64,000 nt of DNA from an uncultured Fibrobacter sp. (GTDB lineage: Bacteria > Fibrobacterota > Fibrobacteria > Fibrobacterales > Fibrobacteraceae): assembly GCA_934699585.1 (NCBI GenBank), contig CAKUWY010000001.1, positions 279,376-343,375 on the forward strand, given 5' to 3'. The number at the start of each line of letters is the position of its first letter. Position 1 is the stretch's first letter. The notes beneath the pieces were generated by a model. That model was not told the origin of the DNA. It made no database searches and saw only the letters and a list, made by a program, of their open reading frames with translations. Below, one piece after another: positions 1 to 9,559 of the stretch. The translations under genes and the position numbers were made by a program.

Positions 1-317
1 TTTACATCTACGACATAAGCCCCATGGCGTCCTGTAAACTGAAATCCATAAGGAATTTCTGCCAACTTGAAATGCTCCAGTTCTGGACCAGCATACTCCA
101 GATCGTCCCAATCGGCACATTCCCCGTTGTCACGGGCCTTGAACCAGCCTTCAGGATCCCCCTCGTTGGCATCGTCCATGGCCACATTCAGGGCGCTCAA
201 GTAGCCGTCCCTGACTAGGGCTAGTTCTTCTTTGGCTTCGTGGTAGGTGTCCATGTCGCCATCGTAGGCAAAAGGCATAACGACGGCAAAGGCAATCAAA
301 AAGGCAAACAGACGCAT
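1..317 (-). CDS. Secreted hypothetical protein (3' part cut by window edge)
   Basis: The frame is open from an ATG at 317 to the window edge, giving at least 105 residues; the C-terminus lies outside. An AGGAG sequence sits a few bases upstream of the ATG. The first 18 or so residues (MRLFAFLIAFAVVMPFAY) look like a signal peptide, so the product is probably exported. The mature part is acidic and rich in Asp, Glu and Trp, with no motif I recognise. The gene runs in the same direction as the helicase behind it, but about 70 bases of low-complexity DNA lie between them. Function unknown. Confidence 0.6.
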   Translation of the reverse strand, partial: MRLFAFLIAFAVVMPFAYDGDMDTYHEAKEELALVRDGYLSALNVAMDDANEGDPEGWFKARDNGECADWDDLEYAGPELEHFKLAEIPYGFQFTGRHGAYVVDV

Positions 318-355
318 TTACTTTCTCCTAAAAAAAACTCCCTTCAAAAATATAA

Positions 356-388
356 ATTCCACATTCCACACCACACATTCCACACTGA
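356..388. repeat. Low-complexity intergenic word repeat (CACATTCCACAC type)
   Basis: Imperfect tandem words of the form ACATTCCACAC fill the gap between the helicase stop and the next gene. The same vocabulary recurs at 3926-4005 and 42500-42532. Confidence 0.6.
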
Positions 389-3007
389 TTACGCTTCCCC
401 GATTCGGGTCATCTTCAAGAGAGGCACGCCCGCTTCGCGGCTTTCGGCGAGGTTTATCTCGAAGTCGATACTCCAGTCGTTGAATTCCTCCTCGTCCTGT
501 AACATCTGCTGTATGTGCATCACGTCACCTTCGTAGGTCACTATGGTGTGGGAAAGTGCTCGACCTTCTACATCCAAGCGGAACTTGTGGTGTTCTGCTG
601 TGTAGGCGGCCATAATTTCGGTAAGCGTGTTTTCGGTCCAGGGTTTGCCTTCGCCGTCCACGAGCATCTGGCCCTCTTCCAGGTCGTCGGCCAGGCTGTC
701 GAGAACTGCTGCAAAATCCTGCTTGGAGAGGTTTCCCATAATCTGGAAGATGCGCTGACGCACCATACCCAAGAAACGTTTCTTGTCGTAGGTGATGTCG
801 GCGGCGGCCTTGTCGGCACCGAAGGCTTTTTCCGCTTCGTCTTCGGCGGCTCCCTCTTCCAGGCGTTTCTGGTAGTCTTCGGGGTGGGCCATCTTTTCCC
901 ACTCTTCCAAAAGGCTCGAGTCGGTGCGGCGGATCATGTCGCCCAGGTAGTCTTCCATTTCCCGGAGTTCGTCGTTCTTGTAGCCGTCGGGAACCGTCTG
1001 GCTCAAAACCTTATAGACGTAGTTCAGGTGTCGCAGCAGAATGGCTTCCATGCGTTGCAGGCCGTACTGCTTCACGTAGCCACTGAAGGTACTGAAACTT
1101 TCGAACATCTCGCGGACAATGCTCTTGGGCTCCACGTTTACATCTACCCACGGGTGGACTTCGGCAAAGGCGTTGTAGGTGTCGTAGATAAAGTCCCGCA
1201 GGGGCTTGGGGTATTCCACCTTTTCAATTTCTTCCATGCGCTGGTTGAATTCCATGCCCTGGGCCTTGAGTTCATCAAGCCTTGCGTTCCGGGCCTTGTT
1301 CTGCTGAATGCGGAGTATGGCGTCGGGATTTTCCACGATGGATTCGCAAAGGGTAATCACGTCCAATGCGTATTCGGGACTTTCCCTGTCCAGTTTCGGC
1401 AAGGTATCCACCAGGTAAAGGGAAAGGGGCTGGTTCATGGCAAAGTCGTCTTGCAGGTCCAAATTGACCCGCAAGTGGCTGTAGCCCTCGGCCACGGGCT
1501 TTACAAACTCTACGATTTTCTTTTCCACAAGGCTTCGGAACAGTTGGAAAGACCTGTGCTGCAGTTGCTTCTTGCTGGCGGCACTTTCGTGGCAGTCCTT
1601 GATGAGCGTGCGCATCGCCTTGCAGCCGTCGGTCTCGCGGCTCAGGATGTTCAGGAGCATGCCGTGATCCACATGGAAACTGGAGGTGAGCGGTTCGGGC
1701 TGCGCGTCAATCAGGCGCTTGTACGTATTCTCGTCGAAGGGAACGTAGCCGTGCTCGGGCGGTTTTCTCTTCTGGAACTTCTTGCCGGTCTGGCGGCTCT
1801 TGGCCTCCAGTTTCAGGTTCTCGATGACGTGTTCTGGCGCCTGGGCCACCACGTATCCGATGTTGTCAAAACCCTTTCGACCGGCCCGGCCTGCAATCTG
1901 GTGAAAGTCCCGAGCAGTGAGAATCGCCGTCTTGTCGCCGCTATATTTGCAAAGCTGAGTAAAAAGAACGGTGCGAATAGGGACGTTCACGCCTACGCCA
2001 AGAGTGTCCGTGCCGCAAATGACTTTCAGTAAACCCTGCTGGGCGAGCTTTTCGCAAAGAATGCGATACTTGGGGAGCAGCCCCGCATGATGCAGGCCAA
2101 TCCCCTGCTTGAGCCAGCGCTTGACATCGGGGCCGTAGGGGCTAGAGAACCGCACTTCCTTGATGGCCTCGTTTATCTTGACTTTCTCTTCTTTGGTGCA
2201 GAGGTCAAGACTCATGAAATTCTGGGCGTTGCTTGCGGCAGCGGCCTGGGTGAAATGCACCACATAGACGGGAGCCTTGCCCTCGTTCACCAGCTTTTGC
2301 ACTTCGGTGGAAAGTTCCGTGGTGCTGTAGCTGAAATCAAGCGGGACAGGTCTCTGTGAGGAACGAACCGTCACGGACTCCCTGCCGGTGTGCTTCGTCA
2401 TTTCCCGCTGGAAAAATTCCGTCGCACCGACAGTGGCGCTCATCAGGAGGAACCTGCTCTGGGGTAGCGTCAGGAGCGGAATCTGCCAGGCCACGCCGCG
2501 TTCCCTGTCGGAATAGTAATGGAATTCGTCCATCACCACATCGGTAATGGTAAGTTTTTCGCCCTCGCTGAGGGCCATGTTGCTTAAAATTTCTGCCGTG
2601 CAACAGAGTATAGGGGCGTCGTGATTGACGGTGGCATCTCCTGTGGAGAGCCCCACGTTCTCGGGTCCGAATTCCTTGCAGAGGGCCATCCATTTTTCAT
2701 TGACCAGGGCCTTGATGGGGCAGGTATAGACGCTTTTGCGCTCGTGAACGATGCTGTCAAAATGGAGCGCCAGGGCCACCATGGATTTTCCGGAGCCTGT
2801 GGGCGTATTCAGGATAACGTTCTTGCCGTCTAAAAGTTCGAGGATGGCCTCTTCTTGGGCGGGGTACAGCGTGGTTCCGCGGGACTGCGACCACTCCATA
2901 AAAGCTTCCAAAATGTCTTCGGAAACAACCCTTGAACGGTCCCCGCCGCTTTTCTCGGCGAGTTTTGCAATGAAATCCTTGAGTGTAACCCTATTCTGCT
3001 CGGTCAT
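389..3007 (-). CDS. Superfamily II Ski2-like DEAD/DEAH-box helicase, DUF3516-type
   Basis: This 872-residue protein is an ATP-dependent helicase of the Ski2/Mtr4-like branch, probably acting on RNA. Visible motifs in order are the Walker A TPTGSGKS (about residues 68-75), DEFH as motif II (160-163), SAT as motif III (190-192), HHAGLLP (306-312) and QIAGRAGR as motif VI (370-377). The remaining C-terminal half is mostly helical and acidic, as in bacterial proteins annotated DEAD/DEAH-box helicase with DUF3516. The start is the ATG at 3007, preceded by a TATCTTTT box rather than a Shine-Dalgarno sequence. It is divergent from rmlA with only 29 bases between the two start codons. The exact substrate cannot be read from sequence. 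Confidence 0.9.
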   Translation of the reverse strand: MTEQNRVTLKDFIAKLAEKSGGDRSRVVSEDILEAFMEWSQSRGTTLYPAQEEAILELLDGKNVILNTPTGSGKSMVALALHFDSIVHERKSVYTCPIKALVNEKWMALCKEFGPENVGLSTGDATVNHDAPILCCTAEILSNMALSEGEKLTITDVVMDEFHYYSDRERGVAWQIPLLTLPQSRFLLMSATVGATEFFQREMTKHTGRESVTVRSSQRPVPLDFSYSTTELSTEVQKLVNEGKAPVYVVHFTQAAAASNAQNFMSLDLCTKEEKVKINEAIKEVRFSSPYGPDVKRWLKQGIGLHHAGLLPKYRILCEKLAQQGLLKVICGTDTLGVGVNVPIRTVLFTQLCKYSGDKTAILTARDFHQIAGRAGRKGFDNIGYVVAQAPEHVIENLKLEAKSRQTGKKFQKRKPPEHGYVPFDENTYKRLIDAQPEPLTSSFHVDHGMLLNILSRETDGCKAMRTLIKDCHESAASKKQLQHRSFQLFRSLVEKKIVEFVKPVAEGYSHLRVNLDLQDDFAMNQPLSLYLVDTLPKLDRESPEYALDVITLCESIVENPDAILRIQQNKARNARLDELKAQGMEFNQRMEEIEKVEYPKPLRDFIYDTYNAFAEVHPWVDVNVEPKSIVREMFESFSTFSGYVKQYGLQRMEAILLRHLNYVYKVLSQTVPDGYKNDELREMEDYLGDMIRRTDSSLLEEWEKMAHPEDYQKRLEEGAAEDEAEKAFGADKAAADITYDKKRFLGMVRQRIFQIMGNLSKQDFAAVLDSLADDLEEGQMLVDGEGKPWTENTLTEIMAAYTAEHHKFRLDVEGRALSHTIVTYEGDVMHIQQMLQDEEEFNDWSIDFEINLAESREAGVPLLKMTRIGEA

Positions 3008-3013
3008 GGAGCC

Positions 3014-3021
3014 AAAAGATA
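3014..3021 (-). promoter_or_regulatory. -7-type promoter box for the helicase gene
   Basis: On the minus strand TATCTTTT lies 6 bases before the ATG at 3007. It matches the Bacteroidetes -7 box TAnnTTTG at seven of the eight positions (the final G is T), and no Shine-Dalgarno is present. A leaderless mRNA is inferred. Confidence 0.45.
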
Positions 3022-3023
3022 AC

Positions 3024-3031
3024 TATTTTAG
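3024..3031 (+). promoter_or_regulatory. -7-type promoter box for rmlA
   Basis: TATTTTAG lies 5 bases before the rmlA ATG, in the 29-base gap shared with the divergent helicase gene. It is a weaker match to TAnnTTTG than the helicase box. Confidence 0.35.
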
Positions 3032-3036
3032 TCCTT

Positions 3037-3924
3037 ATGAAAGGAATTGTACTTGCCGGAGGCTCCGGCACAAGACTCTACCCGCTGACCATGGTCACGA
3101 GTAAGCAGCTGTTGCCTGTTTACGACAAGCCCATGATCTATTACCCGCTTTCCACCTTGATGTTGGCGGGCATTCGGGAAATTCTCATCATTTCTACTCC
3201 CACGGACTTGCCGAATTTCGAGCGTCTCCTTGGCGATGGATCGGCAATGGGACTCAAGCTTTCTTACAAGGTGCAGCCCAGCCCCGATGGTCTCGCTCAA
3301 GCGTTCATTCTCGGAGAAGAATTCATCGGCAACGACTGCTGTGCCATGGTGCTGGGCGACAACATTTTCTACGGGAACGGATTTAGCCCTCTTTTGAGAG
3401 CGGCGGTGAAAAACGCCGAACAAAATGGCCGTGCCAGCGTGTTCGGCTACTATGTGGAAGACCCGGAACGTTTTGGCGTGGTGGAATTCGACGAGGCGGG
3501 TAAGGTGATTTCTGTCGAAGAAAAACCCAAAGAACCCAAGAGCAACTACGCCATCACGGGGCTCTACTTCTATGATAACCGTGTTTCGGGATTTGCAAAG
3601 GCCCAAAAGCCCAGTGCCCGTGGGGAACTGGAAATTACGGACCTGAACAAGACCTACCTGGACAAGGGCGAGCTGGACGTGAAGCTGCTGGGCCGCGGGT
3701 TTGCCTGGCTGGACACCGGGACCATGGACAGCCTCATTGAAGCGGGCGAGTTCGTGAAGATGGTGGAAAACCGCCAAGGCATCCAGATTAGCGCCGTAGA
3801 AGAAATCGCCTACAGGAACGGTTGGATTACCAAGGAAAAGCTCCTGGAATCAGCCGCCAAGTACGGCAAGTCGCCCTACGGGCAGCACCTGAGGAAAGTT
3901 GCGGAAGGAAAGATAAAGTATTAA
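3037..3924 (+). CDS. rmlA: Glucose-1-phosphate thymidylyltransferase
   Basis: RmlA (RfbA) makes dTDP-glucose from dTTP and glucose-1-phosphate, the first step of dTDP-L-rhamnose synthesis in the cytoplasm. The 295 residues match the family length. The nucleotide-binding signature GGSGTRLYP is at residues 8-16, followed by the typical [15 protein letters not shown] stretch. VLGDNIFYG and an EEKPKEPKS segment are also visible. rmlB and rmlC follow on the same strand, though with intergenic repeats between them. rmlD, which would complete the dTDP-rhamnose pathway, is not in the window. Confidence 0.97.
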   Translation: MKGIVLAGGSGTRLYPLTMVTSKQLLPVYDKPMIYYPLSTLMLAGIREILIISTPTDLPNFERLLGDGSAMGLKLSYKVQPSPDGLAQAFILGEEFIGNDCCAMVLGDNIFYGNGFSPLLRAAVKNAEQNGRASVFGYYVEDPERFGVVEFDEAGKVISVEEKPKEPKSNYAITGLYFYDNRVSGFAKAQKPSARGELEITDLNKTYLDKGELDVKLLGRGFAWLDTGTMDSLIEAGEFVKMVENRQGIQISAVEEIAYRNGWITKEKLLESAAKYGKSPYGQHLRKVAEGKIKY

Positions 3925-3925
3925 A

Positions 3926-4005
3926 CAGTGTGTAATGTGGAATGTGTAATGACCAATTAGTCGTTTCTTTTCGCACATTTCACACTCCACATCTCACATT
4001 TAACA
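3926..4005. repeat. Low-complexity intergenic word repeat between rmlA and rmlB
   Basis: The gap starts with GTGTGTAATGTGGAATGTG and ends with CACATTTCACACTCCACA, so the two halves are roughly inverted copies of the same word vocabulary as at 356-388. They could pair into a long imperfect hairpin in the rmlA-rmlB transcript. Confidence 0.55.
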
Positions 4006-4016
4006 ATTTTTTCACT

Positions 4017-5153
4017 ATGAAACGTTCTATTGTCATCACCGGCGGCGCGGGCTTTATCGGGAGCCATGTGGTACGCCTATTCGTGAATAAGTATCCCGAA
4101 TACAAGATTATCAACCTGGACAAGCTTACCTATGCGGGTAACCTGGCAAACCTGAAGGATATCGAGGACAAGCCGAACTACAAGTTCGTGAAAATGGACA
4201 TTTGCGACTTTGACGCTTTCTACAAGCTCATGCAGGATGAGCAGGTCAACGGAATCATCCATCTCGCTGCCGAAAGCCATGTGGACCGCTCCATCAAGGA
4301 TCCGTTCACCTTTGCCAAGACAAACGTGATGGGGACTCTCGCGCTTCTCCAGGCTGCCAAGCTCTACTGGGAATCCCTCCCCGAAAAGTACGAAGGCAAG
4401 CGTTTCTACCACATTTCGACGGATGAAGTCTATGGCGCCCTCAAGATGAACCACCCGGAAGGCATTACGCCCCCGTTCACCACGACGGCAAGCTCCTGCG
4501 AACATCACCTGGCCTACGGCGACGACTTCTTCTACGAGACCACAAAGTACACGCCGCACTCTCCGTATTCTGCATCCAAGGCGGGCTCCGACCATTTTGT
4601 GCGCGCGTTCCACGACACCTACGGCATGCCGACCATCGTGACGAACTGCAGCAACAACTACGGTCCGTACCAGTTCCCCGAAAAGCTGATTCCGCTGTTC
4701 ATCAACAACATCCGCCACAAGAAGCCTCTCCCGGTCTACGGCAAGGGCGAAAACGTTCGCGACTGGCTCTTCGTAGAAGACCACGCCCGCGCTATTGACG
4801 TGATTTTCCATAACGGCAAAATTGCCGAAACATACAACATCGGCGGCTTCAACGAATGGAAGAACATCGACATCATCAAGGTCGTCATCAAGACCGTCGA
4901 CAGGCTGCTTGGCCGTGCCGAAGGCGAGGACATGAACCTCATCACCTACGTCACCGACCGTCTGGGTCATGACGCCCGCTACGCCATCGATTCCACCAAG
5001 CTCCAGAAGGAACTGGGCTGGGAACCGTCCCTGCAGTTCGAGGAAGGTATCGAAAAGACGGTGCGCTGGTACCTCGACAACCAGGAATGGCTCGACAACA
5101 TCACCAGCGGCGACTACGAAAAGTATTACGAAACGATGTATAAGAATAGGTAG
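4017..5153 (+). CDS. rmlB: dTDP-glucose 4,6-dehydratase
   Basis: RmlB (RfbB) converts dTDP-glucose to dTDP-4-keto-6-deoxyglucose. It is an extended short-chain dehydrogenase of 378 residues. The NAD-binding GGAGFIG is at residues 9-15, the STDEVYG catalytic segment at about 134-140 and the catalytic YSASK at about 184-188. Between the last two lies an insert of about 40 residues. The frame is open further upstream, but that part is translated from the intergenic word repeat. The ATG at 4017 begins the typical MKRSIVITGGAGF start and was chosen. Confidence 0.96.
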   Translation: MKRSIVITGGAGFIGSHVVRLFVNKYPEYKIINLDKLTYAGNLANLKDIEDKPNYKFVKMDICDFDAFYKLMQDEQVNGIIHLAAESHVDRSIKDPFTFAKTNVMGTLALLQAAKLYWESLPEKYEGKRFYHISTDEVYGALKMNHPEGITPPFTTTASSCEHHLAYGDDFFYETTKYTPHSPYSASKAGSDHFVRAFHDTYGMPTIVTNCSNNYGPYQFPEKLIPLFINNIRHKKPLPVYGKGENVRDWLFVEDHARAIDVIFHNGKIAETYNIGGFNEWKNIDIIKVVIKTVDRLLGRAEGEDMNLITYVTDRLGHDARYAIDSTKLQKELGWEPSLQFEEGIEKTVRWYLDNQEWLDNITSGDYEKYYETMYKNR

Positions 5154-5159
5154 TGAGTT

Positions 5160-5296
5160 TTGAGGTCGCGACTATGTCGCTTTGGGCTAAAGTAAGGCGC
5201 CATAGGCGCGATTATGAAATCTCATACCTCAGAGGGAGTCCTGGAGTGAAACGATAGGACGACCGTGCTCATACCTCATAACTAAAAATCGGAGAT
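5160..5296. repeat. Intergenic repeat between rmlB and rmlC
   Basis: The gap contains the short palindrome GGCGCCATAGGCGC, two copies of CTCATACCTCA, and a GAGTCCTGGAGTGAAACGA segment. Similar palindromes and CTCATACCTC words recur at 9560-9642 and 63630-63735. No reading frame is credible here. Confidence 0.5.
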
Positions 5297-5301
5297 TTTT
5301 T

Positions 5302-5865
5302 ATGTCCAAATTCAATTTCATTAAAACCTCTATCGAGGGCGTGACGATTATCGAGCCGACGGTCTTTGGCGACCAACGCGGCTACTTCATGGAAACCTAC
5401 AACAAGGGCGAGTTCGATGCAGCAGGCCTTAACATGGTCTTTGTGCAGGACAATGAATCCCGCAGCAAGAAGGGCGTGCTCCGTGGACTCCACTTCCAGA
5501 AGAAGAATCCGCAGGGAAAGCTCGTCCGCGTCATCGAGGGCGAAGTCTTTGATGTGGCGGTGGACCTGCGCAAAAACAGTCCGACATTCGGAAAGTGGGA
5601 AGGCGTTACTCTTTCTGCTGAAAGAAAGAATCAACTCTACATTCCCGAAGGCTTTGCCCACGGCTTTGTGGTGCTCAGCGAAACGGCGACATTTGTTTAC
5701 AAGTGCACCCGCCTCTACGACCCGAAGGACGAAGGCGGCCTCATGTGGAACGACCCCGAAATCGGCATCGAGTGGCCGGTGGGCAACGGTTTCGAACCGC
5801 TTCTTAGCGAAAAGGACACCAAGAACCCAGCCTTGAAGGACTTGGGCTTTGCTTTTGAGCTTTAA
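5302..5865 (+). CDS. rmlC: dTDP-4-dehydrorhamnose 3,5-epimerase
   Basis: RmlC (RfbC) is a cupin-fold epimerase producing dTDP-4-keto-L-rhamnose. Its 187 residues are the normal family length. The catalytic His motif RGLHFQ is at residues 61-66 and the YIPEGFAHGF segment is near residue 115. It is third in the rmlABC series. The ATG is preceded by GGAGATTTTTT, giving a usable ribosome-binding site. A phosphatase and an export porin follow, which supports use of the sugar in a surface polysaccharide. Confidence 0.96.
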   Translation: MSKFNFIKTSIEGVTIIEPTVFGDQRGYFMETYNKGEFDAAGLNMVFVQDNESRSKKGVLRGLHFQKKNPQGKLVRVIEGEVFDVAVDLRKNSPTFGKWEGVTLSAERKNQLYIPEGFAHGFVVLSETATFVYKCTRLYDPKDEGGLMWNDPEIGIEWPVGNGFEPLLSEKDTKNPALKDLGFAFEL

Positions 5866-5893
5866 TCCGAAATCCGAGTCAACTCTTTTTTTC

Positions 5894-5901
5894 TATCATT
5901 A
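5894..5901 (+). promoter_or_regulatory. -7-type promoter box for the tyrosine phosphatase gene
   Basis: TATCATTA follows a T-rich run and lies 6 bases before the ATG at 5908. No Shine-Dalgarno is visible. Confidence 0.35.
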
Positions 5902-5907
5902 CATACG

Positions 5908-6354
5908 ATGAAAAATATTCTAGTCGTTTGTACAGGCAACATCTGCCGTAGCCCTACAGGAGAATACCTTCTGAAAAAAGAGCTAGGCGAAGGTTTTAAC
6001 GTGATGAGTGCCGGGCTTGGTGCCTTGGTGGACCACCCAGCCCACGAGACCAGTCAGAAAATTGCCCTGGAACACGGGGTGGATATGAGTGCTCACCGCG
6101 CAAGGCAAATCAACATGGATATCCTCAAGTGGGCAGACTTGATTTTGGTCATGGAAAACGGTCACAAACAAGAAATTATCCGAAAGTACCCCTGGACCGA
6201 GGGCAAGGTGTTCCGCTATGGAGACAGCGTACAAGTGGACATCCCGGACCCCTACCGCAGGCCCGAAAGTGCTTTTGTTTTAGCATGGAATTTTATTTCG
6301 AAATTGACTCCCTATTGGGTCAAAAAAATCAAGGAAAGTGAAGGGCAGGCCTAG
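5908..6354 (+). CDS. Low-molecular-weight protein-tyrosine phosphatase (Wzb/Etp type)
   Basis: The 148-residue product has the catalytic P-loop CTGNICRSP starting at Cys8, with Arg14 and Ser15 in place. The general-acid loop DIPDPY is at residues 111-116. In capsule clusters such enzymes dephosphorylate the Wzc tyrosine kinase that controls polymer export. The next gene encodes a Wza-type lipoprotein only a few bases downstream, which supports that role. No Wzc-like kinase is in this window, so the substrate is inferred and may be encoded elsewhere. Confidence 0.92.
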   Translation: MKNILVVCTGNICRSPTGEYLLKKELGEGFNVMSAGLGALVDHPAHETSQKIALEHGVDMSAHRARQINMDILKWADLILVMENGHKQEIIRKYPWTEGKVFRYGDSVQVDIPDPYRRPESAFVLAWNFISKLTPYWVKKIKESEGQA

Positions 6355-6361
6355 GCCTGAA

Positions 6362-7504
6362 ATGATTATGAAAAAGATGAAATTCTTATTGTTGGCATCT
6401 GCGGCACTTATGCTAAACGGTTGCTTCTTTGCACCGCAGATGAGAATGTACGAACCTAGCGATTCCTCCGAATACAATGGCATTTCGGTGTACCTCCATT
6501 CTATCGAGGATGGTGATTTCGGTACAGACATCAAAGCGAACCTCGCAGGAGATTCCACAGTGGCCTATAGCGATTTGTCCGAGCTGGTCGTAGATTCTAT
6601 TCCCAAACTGGAATACCGCATCGGTCCTCTGGATATGGTCCAAGTGGTGGTGTGGGAACACCCAGAACTAACATCTCCTATGGGTCAGTACCAGCCTGCA
6701 GGCCAGAAGGTGACTACCGACGGCAAGCTGTTTTACCCCTACGCAGGAGAGCTCCAGGCAGCAGGGCTTACTGCGCAGGAGCTCAGACAAGAGATTACTA
6801 AGCGCTTGTCCGATAAAATCCTGAACGACCCCCAAGTGGATGTCCGCGTGACCGGATACCATAGCCAAAGGGCCTTTATTGCTGGCGAAGTAAAGAACCC
6901 CGGATATGTATCTTTCTCTGAAGCTCCCTTAAGCATTCCTGTAGCAATCTCTCAGAAAGGCGGATTTGACAAGGAAGCCGACCCCACCCAGATACAGCTC
7001 CGCAGGGGAAGCAAGCTGTACAAAATAGATTTCAATGAAGCTTTTGAGAAAAACCTACCTATTGACAAGATCTTGTTGATGCCCAACGACCAACTGTTCA
7101 TACCCTCCGTGAAATCAACCCAACGGGAGAACGAAGCCTACGTAATGGGAGAAGTCCAAAGAGTCGGCCAGATTCCTTTAGTTGACGGTAAGGCTACCCT
7201 TATAGAAGCTCTTTCTATAGCAGGAGGCCTACAGGCAATGAATGCTTCTTCGAGAGCTATCTACGTTATTCGAAACACCTCGGACAAACGAATTGACGTA
7301 TTCCACTTGAACGCCAAAAACGCCATGGCCCTTGCAATGGCTGGCCGTTTCGACTTAAATCCGCATGACATCGTCTATGTAGATGCCTCTGGTCTTGCCA
7401 CTTGGAATCGTCTCATCAGTTTGATTCTTCCATCGGTCCAGACCGTCTATTATGGTGTGTTGACTGCGCGTAACGTCCAGTTAATCAACAATTCTATGGA
7501 ATAA
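6362..7504 (+). CDS. Polysaccharide export outer-membrane lipoprotein (Wza family)
   Basis: A roughly 380-residue lipoprotein with a signal peptide ending in the lipobox LNGC. It then carries the polysaccharide biosynthesis/export (PES) domain: YRIGPLDMVQVVVWEHPEL, then DGKLFYPYAGELQAAGLT, then repeated SLBB-like segments (FIAGEVKNPGYVSF and YVMGEVQRVGQIPLVDG). Wza proteins form the outer-membrane channel for capsule or exopolysaccharide. The frame extends upstream into the phosphatase gene. I prefer the ATG at 6362 (AGG 6 bases upstream), but 6368 gives an equally good signal peptide. It overlaps nothing and is followed at 13 bases by manC. Confidence 0.93.
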   Translation: MIMKKMKFLLLASAALMLNGCFFAPQMRMYEPSDSSEYNGISVYLHSIEDGDFGTDIKANLAGDSTVAYSDLSELVVDSIPKLEYRIGPLDMVQVVVWEHPELTSPMGQYQPAGQKVTTDGKLFYPYAGELQAAGLTAQELRQEITKRLSDKILNDPQVDVRVTGYHSQRAFIAGEVKNPGYVSFSEAPLSIPVAISQKGGFDKEADPTQIQLRRGSKLYKIDFNEAFEKNLPIDKILLMPNDQLFIPSVKSTQRENEAYVMGEVQRVGQIPLVDGKATLIEALSIAGGLQAMNASSRAIYVIRNTSDKRIDVFHLNAKNAMALAMAGRFDLNPHDIVYVDASGLATWNRLISLILPSVQTVYYGVLTARNVQLINNSME

Positions 7505-7517
7505 TTAAGGATGCGTC

Positions 7518-8897
7518 ATGATTAACCTTATTCTTTGCGGTGGCAGCGGAACTAGGCTTTGGCCCGTAAGCCGCTCGCTGATGCCCAAACAGTTTGCTCC
7601 GCTTTTTGATGGACAATCCCTGTTCCGTAAGACGGTCAAGACCAACTCTGCCGTCTGCAGTTCTCAGTTTATTGTGAGCAATGCAGATCAGTTCTTCTTA
7701 GCCAAGGACCAGCTGGAAGCCGAAGGCAAAAAGGGTTGCATGTTCCTGTTGGAACCGGTTGGCCGCAATACGGCACCTGCTATTGCTCTAGCGTGTCTAA
7801 CCCTCGACGCCAATGAAATCGTCCTGGTTTCTCCGTCGGATCACGTCATTCGTAAGAAAGACGAGTACAAGAAGGTGTTACTTCGGGCCGAAGAGCTGGC
7901 CCAGGCGGGAAACCTAGTGACCTTCGGCATTACGCCTACCAGCCCAGAAACCGGCTACGGCTATATCGAAGCCGACGGCGAAGATGTAAAGCGTTTTGTA
8001 GAAAAGCCAGACCTGGCCACTGCTGAAAAATACCTGCTGGCCGGCAACTTCTATTGGAACAGCGGCATCTTCTGCTTCAAGGTCAAGACTTTCTTGGACG
8101 AACTGAAAAAGTATTCTCCCGACATTTTGAATGCGGCAAAGATCGCGCTGACCCGCGCCAAAAAAGAAGATGGCGAACCTATCCGCATCGCATTGGAAGA
8201 CATGAAGGCCATTCCCAGCAACTCCATCGACTATGCCGTGATGGAAAAGTCCTCCAAGGTGAAGGTGGTTCCCAGCGACATCGGTTGGAGCGATCTGGGC
8301 AGTTTCGACAGCCTTTATGGCGAATATCCTCACGACGAGAACGGCAACAACGTGAACCCCCGCCACATTGCCGTAGGAACGAAGGATTCCCTGGTGATGG
8401 GAAGCCAGCGGACTATTGCCACCATCGACCTGAACGACATGCTTATCGTGGACACTCCCGATGCCTTGCTGGTGGCGCCTCGTGCAAGCAGCCAAAAGGT
8501 AAAGCAGGTCGTAGAAAAGCTGAAAGAAAAGGGCAGTGATTTGGTGAGCGTTCCTCAAACGGTAAACCGCCCTTGGGGAACCTACTCCGTGCTGGAATCT
8601 TCTGAAAGCTATAAGATGAAGCGTATTGTGGTAAAGCCCGGCAAACGCCTCAGCTTGCAAAAGCATCTGCATCGTTCGGAACACTGGGTTGTGGTGAGCG
8701 GAACTGCCACCTGTACCGTAGGCGACAAGGTGTTCTTGGTGCGCCCGAACGAATCCACCTATATTCCGGCAGGGACGGTACACCGCCTGCAAAACGAGGG
8801 CAAGCTCCCGCTGGTCATCGTGGAAGTCCAGGTGGGTGAATACACCGGCGAAGACGATATCATCCGTATGGAAGATGACTTCCATCGCTGTAGCTAG
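7518..8897 (+). CDS. manC: Mannose-1-phosphate guanylyltransferase / mannose-6-phosphate isomerase
   Basis: This 459-residue protein has the type II bifunctional layout. The N-terminal nucleotidyltransferase has GGSGTRLWPVSR at about residues 8-19, PVGRNTAPAIAL, and FVEKPD. The C-terminal cupin domain starts at RPWGTYSVLE and contains the HLHRSEHWVVVSG metal-binding stretch. The enzyme makes GDP-mannose, a precursor for surface polysaccharide, matching the export genes directly upstream. The ATG is 13 bases after the Wza stop, with AAGGATG just before it, so the two are probably co-transcribed. Confidence 0.95.
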   Translation: MINLILCGGSGTRLWPVSRSLMPKQFAPLFDGQSLFRKTVKTNSAVCSSQFIVSNADQFFLAKDQLEAEGKKGCMFLLEPVGRNTAPAIALACLTLDANEIVLVSPSDHVIRKKDEYKKVLLRAEELAQAGNLVTFGITPTSPETGYGYIEADGEDVKRFVEKPDLATAEKYLLAGNFYWNSGIFCFKVKTFLDELKKYSPDILNAAKIALTRAKKEDGEPIRIALEDMKAIPSNSIDYAVMEKSSKVKVVPSDIGWSDLGSFDSLYGEYPHDENGNNVNPRHIAVGTKDSLVMGSQRTIATIDLNDMLIVDTPDALLVAPRASSQKVKQVVEKLKEKGSDLVSVPQTVNRPWGTYSVLESSESYKMKRIVVKPGKRLSLQKHLHRSEHWVVVSGTATCTVGDKVFLVRPNESTYIPAGTVHRLQNEGKLPLVIVEVQVGEYTGEDDIIRMEDDFHRCS

Positions 8898-8922
8898 ATT
8901 TCTGTTCAAAAAGGAGATAAAG

Positions 8923-9510
8923 ATGAAAAAATTCACTCTGCTTGCAGCTGTCGCCTTGTTTGCCTCCAGCGTTTTTGCTCAGGGCCTTGGCCTCGGTGCC
9001 CGCATTTCTTACCAGTCCGAAGCTATGATGGGTGACGACGCTGAGTTTTTTGCGGACGAAACGGTTTCCTCTGGCTTTGGCGGCGGTATCGACGTGTTGT
9101 ACCATTTTAGCCCGATGGTTGGGCTACATTCGGGGGCACTTTTCCAGCTCAATGCTTATTCCTGGACCGTAAGTACTGTCGATTATAGTTACCTGTTCAT
9201 GAACCTGCAGGTTCCCGTCCTGGCGAGGATCAACTTTACTCCTGGTTTCTTTGCTGAAGCGGGTTTAGACATGTCCATCAACATGATGGCCTCTGCTTAT
9301 GACGAAATTTCAGATGAATGGAATGACATAGACAAGTGGAACACCTTCCAGCTGGGGCTCACTGCCGGTGCGGGTTACACTCTGTGGTTTGGTCTGGAAT
9401 TCAGCGGACGCTTCAGCTACGGCTTACTTGATCCCATTGATACAGACCCCACTCCCGATATCAAGCCTTTCCGCTTCCAGTTTGATATTTCTTACTGGTT
9501 CAAGAAATAA
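8923..9510 (+). CDS. Outer-membrane beta-barrel protein (porin family)
   Basis: A 195-residue protein with a signal peptide (MKKFTLLAAVALFASSVFA) and an alternating hydrophobic/polar strand pattern typical of small eight-stranded barrels. It begins GLGLGARISYQSE and ends in an aromatic strand (FQFDISYWFKK), as outer-membrane barrels do. The frame runs upstream into manC, but the ATG at 8923 with AAGGAG seven bases upstream is clearly the start. It shares its general form with the protein at 11249-11932. It is followed by a strong terminator and so ends the polysaccharide block. Specific function unknown. Confidence 0.88.
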   Translation: MKKFTLLAAVALFASSVFAQGLGLGARISYQSEAMMGDDAEFFADETVSSGFGGGIDVLYHFSPMVGLHSGALFQLNAYSWTVSTVDYSYLFMNLQVPVLARINFTPGFFAEAGLDMSINMMASAYDEISDEWNDIDKWNTFQLGLTAGAGYTLWFGLEFSGRFSYGLLDPIDTDPTPDIKPFRFQFDISYWFKK

Positions 9511-9535
9511 TCAGGGATTTGAAGCAAAAGAAAAG

Positions 9536-9559
9536 CGGGCCGCAAAGCCCGTTTTTTTT
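9536..9559 (+). terminator. Rho-independent terminator after the barrel gene
   Basis: CGGGC and GCCCG pair around a 6-base loop and are followed by eight T residues. Confidence 0.8.

Noticed and set aside
515..2032. Long plus-strand frame opposite the helicase
   Set aside because: It is antisense to a gene with full helicase motifs; its protein is rich in Val/His/Leu without any motif, as expected from reverse reading of GC-biased codons.
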